The position numbers and the translations under genes are program-made. From NCBI GenBank assembly GCA_044224215.1, contig JBGAKX010000214.1, positions 1 to 5,431 on the forward strand: a stretch of DNA of 5,431 bases, in the 5' to 3' direction. The notes beneath the pieces are model-generated. The model had not been told where the DNA came from, ran no database searches, and saw only the letters and a list, made by a program, of their open reading frames with translations. Positions 1 through 5,431 of the stretch are shown piece after piece (positions within the stretch are counted from its first letter, which is position 1; every line of letters starts with the position of its first letter). This DNA is from DAOMFM01 sp035429825. GTDB taxonomy: Bacteria > Acidobacteriota > Blastocatellia > UBA7656 > JADIYM01.

Positions 1-64
1 GATGGCGTCTGATCCGTTAAGCCACGCGCGCACGCATGCGACTCGGCGCGAATGCGATGCCAAT

Positions 65-90
65 TCCGAGCACCCCGAAGGGGTGCCGGA
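65..90. repeat. Hairpin 1, GAA triloop
   Basis: The arms at 65-76 and 80-90 form 11 base pairs with one bulged A at 69. The loop is GAA (77-79), with CACCCC facing GGGGTG at the tip. No T-tract follows, so it is not a canonical Rho-independent terminator. The shape matches hairpin 3, also a GAA triloop closed by a C-rich/G-rich stem, so the two probably belong to one intergenic repeat type. An end-of-transcript stabiliser or a REP-like element is plausible by inference. Confidence 0.6.
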
Positions 91-96
91 GAATAG

Positions 97-132
97 CCGG
101 GGGTCGAGGAGCGCAGCGACGACGACCCCCGG
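97..132. repeat. Hairpin 2, perfect 10-bp inverted repeat
   Basis: CCGGGGGTCG (97-106) and CGACCCCCGG (123-132) are exact reverse complements separated by 16 bases (107-122). The loop reads aggagcgcagcgacga, and similar loop text flanked by GTCG/CGAC recurs, from memory, in intergenic palindromes of many GC-rich bacteria. It lies six bases after hairpin 1, so the two look like one compound element. No poly-T follows. Confidence 0.65.
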
Positions 133-151
133 TCAACGCCAAACACCGCAA

Positions 152-168
152 CGACCCTGAAAGGGTCG
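152..168. repeat. Hairpin 3, GAA triloop, 7-bp stem
   Basis: CGACCCT (152-158) pairs with AGGGTCG (162-168) around a GAA loop (159-161). The GGGTCG arm could instead pair with CGACCC at 184-189, and CGACCC also occurs inside hairpin 2 (123-128), so mutually exclusive folds are possible. Stem composition and loop match hairpin 1. No terminator T-run follows. Confidence 0.55.
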
Positions 169-254
169 GCCCCGCACCGGATGCGACCCGCCCCCCGCTG
201 CGCGAATCTGCCGCCGCCGGCGCATTCTGGCCCGATTCGGCCGCCCGAGGCTGC

Positions 255-290
255 GTCGTCCAACTCCACAACTGTATGGATTTGAACGAC
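255..290. promoter_or_regulatory. 36-bp dyad, candidate activator site
   Basis: Outer arms GTCGTCCAA (255-263) and TTGAACGAC (282-290) are inverted repeats with one mismatch. Inner arms TCCA (265-268) and TGGA (277-280) share the same centre, 272.5. In all 14 of 18 opposed positions are complementary. The centre lies about 73 bp upstream of the start site predicted from the sigma-54 promoter, near the usual enhancer distance for sigma-54 activators. It does not fit the NifA site TGT-N10-ACA; the nearest match is TGT-N10-ACG at 273-288, off-centre. The activator is unknown. A transcript hairpin is the alternative reading. Confidence 0.55.
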
Positions 291-319
291 TTCGGCGCTA
301 CTTGCACTTGGGGGCCTCC

Positions 320-336
320 GGGCACGGCCATTGCAT
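320..336 (+). promoter_or_regulatory. Sigma-54 (RpoN) -24/-12 promoter
   Basis: The sequence GGGCACG-GCCA-TTGCAT matches the known consensus TGGCACG-N4-TTGCW at every conserved base except the first T. The invariant GG (321-322) and GC (333-334) are separated by exactly ten bases. Counting C334 as -12 puts transcription start near 346, giving a leader of about 35 bases before the nifJ ATG. The orientation and distance suit nifJ. No good sigma-70 pair was found nearby: TTGCAC at 302-307 is 26 bases from CATAAA at 334-339, which is too far. Sigma-54 promoters need an ATP-using activator, which fits the dyad upstream. Confidence 0.7.
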
Positions 337-380
337 AAAGGGTTGCTCAATACCAACCTCGGAAACGGAGCACCCACCTG

Positions 381-3300
381 ATGGCGGAACCAAACTACAA
401 GACAATGGACGGAAACGAAGCGGTCGCGAACGTCGCGTTCCGCATCAACGAAGTCATCGCGATCTACCCGATCACGCCATCCTCGAACATGGGCGAATGG
501 TCCGACCAATGGGCGGCCGAAGGCCAGCCGAACATCTGGGGTGTGGTGCCGACGGTCGTCGAAATGCAGAGCGAAGGCGGCGCCGCGGGCGCCGTTCACG
601 GCGCGCTGCAGGCGGGCTCGCTGACGACGACGTTCACGGCCTCGCAGGGCCTGCTCCTGATGATCCCGAACATGTACAAGATCGCCGGCGAACTGACGCC
701 GGCTGTCATCCACGTCGCCGCGCGATCGCTTGCCGCGCAGGCACTCTCGATCTTCGGCGACCACAGCGACGTCATGGCCACGAGGGCGACGGGCTTTGTG
801 ATGCTCTGTTCGGGCTCGGTGCAGGAAGCGATGGACTTTGCCGTGATCTCTCAGGCCGCCTCGCTCGGGTCGCGCATACCGTTCCTCCACTTCTTTGACG
901 GATTCCGCACGTCGCACGAAGAGTCCAAGGTCGTCACGCTCGACAACGACACCCTCGCGGCAATGATCGACGACGACCTTGTTCGGCAGCACCGGGCGCG
1001 GGCGCTCTCGCCCGACCATCCGGTACTGCGGGGAACCGCGCAGAATCCGGACGTCTACTTCCAGGCGCGCGAGACGGTCAACACGTTCTACACCGCGTGC
1101 AGCCCAACGGTACAAAAGACGATGGACCGGTTTGCAGAGCTCACGGGCCGCACGTACCGGCTGTTCGACTACCACGGTCCCGCGGATGCGGACCGGGTGA
1201 TCGTAATGATGGGCTCGGGCGCCGAGGCGGCGCACGAAACGGTCGACGCGCTTTCGAAGGCGGGCGAGAAGGTCGGAGTGCTGAAGGTTCGCCTGTATCG
1301 GCCGTTCGACGGCGCCGCGTTCGTCAACGCGCTCCCCCCATCGACACAGGCGATCGCCGTGCTCGATCGGACAAAGGAGCCCGGCAGCCTCGGCGAACCG
1401 CTCTACCTGGACAGCGTTGCCGCGTTGCACGAGCACGCCGGCGATCGCTTCGTCGCGATGCCGGTGGTCGTCGGAGGGCGTTACGGGCTCTCCTCCAAGG
1501 AGTTCACTCCGGCGATGGTCAAGGCGGTGTTCGACAACCTCGCCGCCGACAAGCCGAAGAACCACTTCACGGTCGGCATCAACGACGACGTGACGCACAC
1601 GAGCCTTCCCGTCGACAGCGCGTTCTCGGTCGAACCGGACAGCGTCGTGCGAGCGCTCTTCTACGGGCTTGGCGCGGACGGCACGGTGGGCGCCAACAAG
1701 AATTCGATCAAGATCATCGGCGAACAGACGTCGAACTTCGCGCAGGGATACTTTGTCTACGATTCCAAGAAGTCGGGCGCCGTCACGATCTCGCACCTCA
1801 GGTTCGGCCCCGAGCCGATCCGGTCGAGCTACCTGATCACGAGCGCCAACTTCGTGGCCTGCCACCAGCCGGTGTTTCTCGAACGGTACGACATGCTCGC
1901 CGAGGCGGCGCCCGGCGGCACGTTCCTGCTCAACACGGCGCATTCACCCGAAACCGTATGGAGCACGCTGCCGCGCACGGTGCGCGAGACGATCATCGCC
2001 AAGCGGCTCAGGTTCTACGTGATCGATGCGTACTCGGTGGCACGCCAGAGCGGCATGGGCGGTCGCATCAACACGGTCATGCAGGTCTGCTTCTTTGCAA
2101 TCTCGGGCGTACTGCCGCGCGAACAGGCGATCGAAGCCATCAAGGCGTCGATCGTCGAGACCTACGGTCGCAAGGGCGACGACATCGTGAAGATGAACCT
2201 CGCTGCAGTCGACTCGACACTCGAGCACCTTCACGAAGTGACCGTGCCGGCGGCGTCCGATAACGGCTTTGACATGCCGGCGCCCGTTGCTCCCGGCGCG
2301 CCCGAATTCGTGCGCAACGTGCTTGGCGAGATCATCGCCGGCCGCGGCGACTCGTTGCCGGTGAGCGCCATGCCGTGCGACGGAACGTTTCCGACCGGCA
2401 CGGCCAAGTGGGAGAAGCGCAACATCGCGCTCGAGATTCCGGTGTGGGACACAAAGATATGCATCCAGTGCGGCAAATGCGCGATGGTCTGTCCGCACGG
2501 CGTGATCAGAATCAAGGTCTTTGATCCAAAGCATCTCGACACGGCGCCCGAGACCTTCAAGTCGTGCGACTCGCGCGACAAGGAGTGGGCCGGGCTGCAG
2601 TACTCGATCCAGGTCGCGCCCGAGGATTGCACCGGCTGCGCGATCTGCGTCGACGTCTGCCCCGCAAAGAACAAGTCCGAGACGCGGCTGAAGGCGCTCA
2701 ACATGAGCCCGCAGCCGCCGCTCCGCGAGCCCGAGAGCAAGAACTGGGACTACTTCCTGACGCTTCCGGAACTCGACCGGCGACTCATCAAGATTTCGAG
2801 CATTCGCCAGCAGCAGGTCCAGGAACCGCTCTTCGAGTTCTCGGGTGCGTGCTCGGGCTGCGGCGAGACGCCGTACGTCAAGCTCGTGAGCCAGCTGTTC
2901 GGCGACCGCGCGATCATCGCAAACGCGACCGGCTGCTCGTCGATCTACGGCGGCAATCTTCCGACGACGCCGTGGACAAAGAACGCGGACGGACGCGGCC
3001 CGGCGTGGTCGAACTCGCTGTTCGAAGACAACGCCGAGTTCGGTCTCGGATTCCGGCTCTCGATCGACAAGCAGCGCGACCAGGCACGGCATCTGCTCAC
3101 GACGCTCGCCGGCACGATCGGCGACGAGCTTGCGACGCCGATCCTCGAAGCCGTGCAGACCTCCGAGCCCGAGATCTTCGATCAACGCGAACGCGTCGAA
3201 TTGCTCAAGGAGCGGCTCCGAACGATGGATTCGCCCGACGCGCGCAGCCTGCTGTCGCTCGCCGACATGCTCGTGAAGAAGAGCGTCTGGATCATCGGCG

Positions 3301-3941
3301 GCGATGGATGGGCGTACGACATCGGGTTTGGCGGACTCGATCACGTGCTTGCAAGCGGCCACGACGTGAATGCGCTCGTGCTCGACACCGAGGTCTACTC
3401 GAACACGGGCGGCCAGATGTCAAAGGCCACGCCGCGCGCCGCAGTCGCAAAATTCGCCGCGGGCGGCAAGCCCGTCGGCAAGAAGGATCTCGGTCTGATC
3501 GCGATGACGTACGGAAACATCTACGTCGCAAGCGTCGCGATGGGCGCAAAGGACGAGCACACGCTGAAGGCCTTCCTCGAGGCCGAAGCGTACAACGGCC
3601 CGTCGCTGATCATCGCCTACAGCCACTGTATCGCCCACGGCATCACGATGGAGAAGGGCATGCAGAACCAGAAGGCGGCCGTCGATACGGGCCAGTGGCT
3701 GCTCTACCGCTACAACCCCGAGCGCGCCGCCAACGGTGAGAATCCGCTGATACTCGATTCCCGCGCGCCAAAGGCGCCGCTCGAGCAGTACCTGAACCTC
3801 GAGAACCGATTCAAGATGCTGACCAAGACGCATCCCGACGTCGCGCGGCGATTGTTCGCCGAGGCGCAGAACGACGTGACGGCGCGCTGGCGAATGTACG
3901 AATACCTTGCAGCGCGCACGACGGAAGGAGCAGCACAATGA
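381..3941 (+). CDS. nifJ: Pyruvate:ferredoxin (flavodoxin) oxidoreductase
   Basis: This cytoplasmic enzyme (1186 aa) interconverts pyruvate + CoA and acetyl-CoA + CO2 with two electrons to ferredoxin or flavodoxin. All fused domains of the single-chain PFOR are present in order. The pyruvate-binding domain (about 15-240) has YPITPSS with Thr32, plus Glu65 and Arg115, equivalent to D. africanus Thr31, Glu64 and Arg114. Domain II is at about 260-370, the gamma domain at about 430-640, and the EKR motif at 678-680. A 2[4Fe-4S] ferredoxin domain has Cys694/697/700/704 and Cys750/753/756/760. The TPP domain has GDG at 974-976 and Asn1008, with Cys824/827/852/1083 for the proximal cluster. Nothing essential is missing. 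The C-terminus is about 60 residues shorter than in D. africanus. The ATG is preceded by CGGAG (366-370), ten bases away, and starts where family members do. It lies under the sigma-54 promoter and overlaps the next gene by four bases. Confidence 0.97.
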   Translation: MAEPNYKTMDGNEAVANVAFRINEVIAIYPITPSSNMGEWSDQWAAEGQPNIWGVVPTVVEMQSEGGAAGAVHGALQAGSLTTTFTASQGLLLMIPNMYKIAGELTPAVIHVAARSLAAQALSIFGDHSDVMATRATGFVMLCSGSVQEAMDFAVISQAASLGSRIPFLHFFDGFRTSHEESKVVTLDNDTLAAMIDDDLVRQHRARALSPDHPVLRGTAQNPDVYFQARETVNTFYTACSPTVQKTMDRFAELTGRTYRLFDYHGPADADRVIVMMGSGAEAAHETVDALSKAGEKVGVLKVRLYRPFDGAAFVNALPPSTQAIAVLDRTKEPGSLGEPLYLDSVAALHEHAGDRFVAMPVVVGGRYGLSSKEFTPAMVKAVFDNLAADKPKNHFTVGINDDVTHTSLPVDSAFSVEPDSVVRALFYGLGADGTVGANKNSIKIIGEQTSNFAQGYFVYDSKKSGAVTISHLRFGPEPIRSSYLITSANFVACHQPVFLERYDMLAEAAPGGTFLLNTAHSPETVWSTLPRTVRETIIAKRLRFYVIDAYSVARQSGMGGRINTVMQVCFFAISGVLPREQAIEAIKASIVETYGRKGDDIVKMNLAAVDSTLEHLHEVTVPAASDNGFDMPAPVAPGAPEFVRNVLGEIIAGRGDSLPVSAMPCDGTFPTGTAKWEKRNIALEIPVWDTKICIQCGKCAMVCPHGVIRIKVFDPKHLDTAPETFKSCDSRDKEWAGLQYSIQVAPEDCTGCAICVDVCPAKNKSETRLKALNMSPQPPLREPESKNWDYFLTLPELDRRLIKISSIRQQQVQEPLFEFSGACSGCGETPYVKLVSQLFGDRAIIANATGCSSIYGGNLPTTPWTKNADGRGPAWSNSLFEDNAEFGLGFRLSIDKQRDQARHLLTTLAGTIGDELATPILEAVQTSEPEIFDQRERVELLKERLRTMDSPDARSLLSLADMLVKKSVWIIGGDGWAYDIGFGGLDHVLASGHDVNALVLDTEVYSNTGGQMSKATPRAAVAKFAAGGKPVGKKDLGLIAMTYGNIYVASVAMGAKDEHTLKAFLEAEAYNGPSLIIAYSHCIAHGITMEKGMQNQKAAVDTGQWLLYRYNPERAANGENPLILDSRAPKAPLEQYLNLENRFKMLTKTHPDVARRLFAEAQNDVTARWRMYEYLAARTTEGAAQ
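3923..3930 (+). promoter_or_regulatory. Strong ribosome binding site for the DHOD-like gene
   Basis: GGAAGGAG sits seven bases before the ATG at 3938, inside the last codons of nifJ. It is the best Shine-Dalgarno sequence in the window and decides the start at 3938 over the in-frame ATG at 3968, which has no comparable site, even though homologues tend to begin near the MDLRTTYLG found there. Confidence 0.75.
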
Positions 3942-4969
3942 CCGCGACGGCACCCCAGAAGACGCCAATGGACCTCAGGACGACCTACCTGGGAATGGAC
4001 CTCCGGACTCCGCTCGTCGCGTCGGCGAGCCCGCTCTCTGAAGACCTCGACGGAATTCGACGAATGGAGGACGCGGGGATCTCGGCGGTCGTCCTGCATT
4101 CGCTGTTCGAAGAGCAGCTGCGACAGGAGCGTTTCGACCTCCATCACCATCTGACCCACGGCACCCACAGTTATGCGGAAGCGCTGAGCTACTTCCCCGA
4201 GCCGTCGGCGTTTCACGTGGGCCCGGAGGAGTACCTCGAGCACATCCGGCGGGCGAAGGCATCGGTCGCAGTGCCCATCATCGCAAGTCTGAACGGCTCG
4301 ACCGAGGGTGGATGGGTCTCGTACGCCCGGAACATGCAGGAGGCGGGCGCGGACGCGATCGAGTTGAACATCTACGAGATCGCGACGGACCCCGATATGA
4401 CGTCCGAGTGGATCGAACAGCAGTACGTCAACACGGTCACGAGCGTGACCGGGGCCGTCACGATCCCTGTGGCCGTCAAGCTGAGCCCGTTCTTCAGCAG
4501 CATGGCGAACATGGCCATGCGCCTCGAGACGGCCGGCGCGCGCGGGCTGGTGATGTTCAACCGGTTCTACCAGCCCGATATCGACCTCGAGAACCTCGAG
4601 GTCGTGCCCAATATTCTGCTCAGCACGCCCCAGGCAATGCGGCTGCCCCTCAGATGGATCGCGATCCTGCGAGGCCAGCGGTCCCTGAGTCTTGCGGCGA
4701 CCAGCGGCGTGCACTGGGCCCACGACGTGTTGAAGCTCTTGATGGTTGGAGCCGATGCCACCATGCTCTGCTCCACGCTGCTCAAGCATGGCGTCGGGAC
4801 GATTCCGACGATCGAGCAGGGTGTTGCCGAATGGATGGAGAAGCACGAATATGAGTCGGTTCGTCAGATGCAGGGCAGCATGAGCCAGCGCAGCTGTCCG
4901 GACCCGGCCGCATTCGAGCGGGCCCAGTACGTCAAGACACTTCAGAGCTACAGGTTTACCGAGCGATGA
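3938..4969 (+). CDS. Dihydroorotate dehydrogenase-like flavoprotein
   Basis: This 343-aa protein is a TIM-barrel flavoprotein of the DHOD superfamily, in the subgroup annotated only as DHOD-like. Barrel landmarks are visible: YLGMDLRTPLVASASPLS at 17-34 (usual first strand), KLSP at 181-184 (lysine in the position of the FMN-contacting Lys164 of L. lactis DhodA), and SGVHWAHDVLKLLMVGAD at 256-273 leading into an FMN-phosphate-type loop. The orotate site is not conserved. The DHOD motif N-x-S-[C/S]-P-N reads NIYEIATDPD (144-153), with Glu147 in place of the catalytic Cys/Ser, and His54 stands near the usual Lys43 position. Real DHOD activity is therefore unlikely; FMN binding is likely by inference. 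It overlaps nifJ by ATGA (3938-3941) and the next gene by ATGA (4966-4969), so translational coupling points to a job with PFOR. The true substrate is unknown. Confidence 0.88.
   Translation: MTATAPQKTPMDLRTTYLGMDLRTPLVASASPLSEDLDGIRRMEDAGISAVVLHSLFEEQLRQERFDLHHHLTHGTHSYAEALSYFPEPSAFHVGPEEYLEHIRRAKASVAVPIIASLNGSTEGGWVSYARNMQEAGADAIELNIYEIATDPDMTSEWIEQQYVNTVTSVTGAVTIPVAVKLSPFFSSMANMAMRLETAGARGLVMFNRFYQPDIDLENLEVVPNILLSTPQAMRLPLRWIAILRGQRSLSLAATSGVHWAHDVLKLLMVGADATMLCSTLLKHGVGTIPTIEQGVAEWMEKHEYESVRQMQGSMSQRSCPDPAAFERAQYVKTLQSYRFTER
4582..4604. repeat. Perfect 10-bp inverted repeat inside the DHOD-like gene
   Basis: CGACCTCGAG (4582-4591) and CTCGAGGTCG (4595-4604) are exact reverse complements around a three-base AAC spacer. 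They fall in codons for DLENLEV, where Leu-Glu is encoded twice by CTCGAG. The protein motif appears conserved in the family, so the DNA symmetry may be a by-product of codon choice. Confidence 0.5.
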
Positions 4970-5431
4970 AACACAACGGCTTTGTCGACGCACGATTGAT
5001 GAGCGCGGAAGACGCCGCGGCAATGCTGCCCGAGAAGGGCACGATTGCGACGAGCGGATTCACGAATGCCTATCCAAAGGTGATCCCGGCCGCATACGCC
5101 AAGCGGATTCACGACGAGACCGCGCAGGGGCGCGAATTCGCATTCAACCTGTTCACCGGCGCGTCAACCGGTGAAGAACTGGATGGCGTGCTCGCCCGTA
5201 CGGGCGCCGTGCGCAAGCGTCTGCCGTACCAGTCGACACCGGACATGCGGGACCGCATCAACCGCGGCGAGATCGAGTTCCTCGACATGCACCTGAGCCA
5301 CGTCCCGAACTACATCTCGCACGGGATACTCGATCCGATCGACGTAGCCATCGTCGAGGCCGTCGACGTCACGATGGACGGACGAATCTACCTGTCGATG
5401 TCCGCCGGCATCACGCCGACGTACATCCATC
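4966..5431 (+). CDS. Acetyl-CoA hydrolase/CoA-transferase, N-terminal part
   Basis: The frame stays open to the window edge, giving 155 complete codons of a protein that is usually about 500 aa. It resembles the N-terminal domain of the Cat1/AarC family (succinyl-CoA:acetate CoA-transferase and relatives): TSGFTNAYPKVIP at 29-41, TGASTGEELDG at 64-74, RLPYQS at 85-90, RDRINRGEIEFLDMHLSHVP at 95-114 and DVAIVEAVD at 126-134. The family forms a glutamyl-CoA intermediate; that glutamate lies in the C-terminal half, beyond the window, so transferase versus hydrolase activity cannot be judged. The likely role is moving CoA from PFOR-made acetyl-CoA to succinate or another acid, releasing acetate; this is inference. 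Its ATG overlaps the previous stop (ATGA) and has only a weak site (CAGG, 4951-4954), so it probably depends on translational coupling. Confidence 0.9.
   Translation, partial: MKHNGFVDARLMSAEDAAAMLPEKGTIATSGFTNAYPKVIPAAYAKRIHDETAQGREFAFNLFTGASTGEELDGVLARTGAVRKRLPYQSTPDMRDRINRGEIEFLDMHLSHVPNYISHGILDPIDVAIVEAVDVTMDGRIYLSMSAGITPTYIH

Larger units (their letters stand above)
1..380. other. Non-coding control region upstream of nifJ
   Basis: I see no convincing gene in this stretch. The small open frames on both strands run through the hairpins described separately, lack ribosome binding sites, and read as low-complexity Arg/Pro/Ala peptides. The first third (65-168) is a cluster of stem-loops. 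The middle (190-254) is C-rich with no structure I can support. The last third holds a dyad (255-290), a sigma-54-type promoter (320-336) and a short leader. No T-run follows any hairpin, so no intrinsic terminator can be called. The gene to the left lies outside the window; a possible last few codons ending in TAA at 18-20 cannot be told from chance. Confidence 0.75.

Noticed and set aside
2..160. 52-codon plus-strand frame starting ATG at 2
   Set aside because: It reads straight through hairpins 1 and 2 and has no ribosome binding site in view; the peptide is what the repeats would encode by chance.
65..168. Intrinsic terminators
   Set aside because: The stems are good but none is followed by a T-tract.
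273..288. NifA upstream activator site TGT-N10-ACA
   Set aside because: The right half is ACG rather than ACA and the element is off-centre from the dyad, so NifA control is not supported.
17..338. Overlapping ~100-codon frames on both strands upstream of nifJ
   Set aside because: They have low-complexity Arg/Pro/Ala composition, overlap the hairpins and promoter, and lack family motifs.
302..339. Sigma-70 promoter TTGCAC ... CATAAA
   Set aside because: The 26-base gap between the elements is far from 17, and the sigma-54 match in the same place is much better.
1097..2263. Plus-strand frame of 388 codons inside nifJ
   Set aside because: It is an out-of-frame reading of nifJ with an Arg-rich, domain-free product.
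1944..3362. Long minus-strand open frame (472 codons) opposite nifJ
   Set aside because: It is the mirror of a strongly coding GC-rich gene, rich in Arg/Ala/Leu/Asp with no recognisable domain, and nifJ itself is certain here.
3710..5023. Long minus-strand open frame (437 codons) opposite nifJ, the DHOD-like gene and the start of the CoA-transferase
   Set aside because: It crosses three plus-strand genes with clear family motifs; its composition (Arg/His/Val rich) and lack of motifs mark it as a shadow.

Overview
The window comes from a GC-rich bacterium (roughly 60-65% G+C by eye). The likely lifestyle is anaerobic or facultative, because the main gene encodes an oxygen-sensitive class of iron-sulfur enzyme. 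The phylum cannot be fixed from this sequence. Short GAA-loop hairpins in the upstream gap resemble intergenic repeats I recall from Planctomycetes/Verrucomicrobia-type and actinobacterial genomes, but that is a weak clue. No mobile element, CRISPR array or defence gene is visible.

Layout: positions 1-380 are non-coding and dense in structure. Three stem-loops lie at 65-168. A 36-bp dyad lies at 255-290. A near-consensus sigma-54 (-24/-12) promoter lies at 320-336. Three plus-strand genes follow, joined by two identical 4-base ATGA stop/start overlaps: a complete nifJ (pyruvate:ferredoxin/flavodoxin oxidoreductase, 381-3941), a dihydroorotate-dehydrogenase-like flavoprotein (3938-4969), and the first 155 codons of an acetyl-CoA hydrolase/CoA-transferase (4966 to the window end).

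How the genes fit together: PFOR converts pyruvate to acetyl-CoA, CO2 and two low-potential electrons, or runs the reverse reaction. The CoA-transferase would move CoA from acetyl-CoA to another carboxylate (succinate is the best-known partner) and release acetate, so the energy of the thioester is kept without Pta/Ack. The middle protein keeps the DHOD barrel signatures but has glutamate where DHODs carry their catalytic Cys/Ser, so it is unlikely to make orotate. Its place between two pyruvate/acetyl-CoA enzymes suggests an undescribed redox or accessory role in this pathway. The upstream sigma-54 promoter and dyad suggest that the operon is switched by an enhancer-binding activator rather than being housekeeping.

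The most interesting points are the PFOR/DHOD-like/CoA-transferase unit with its catalytically altered middle protein, and the sigma-54 control region in front of it.
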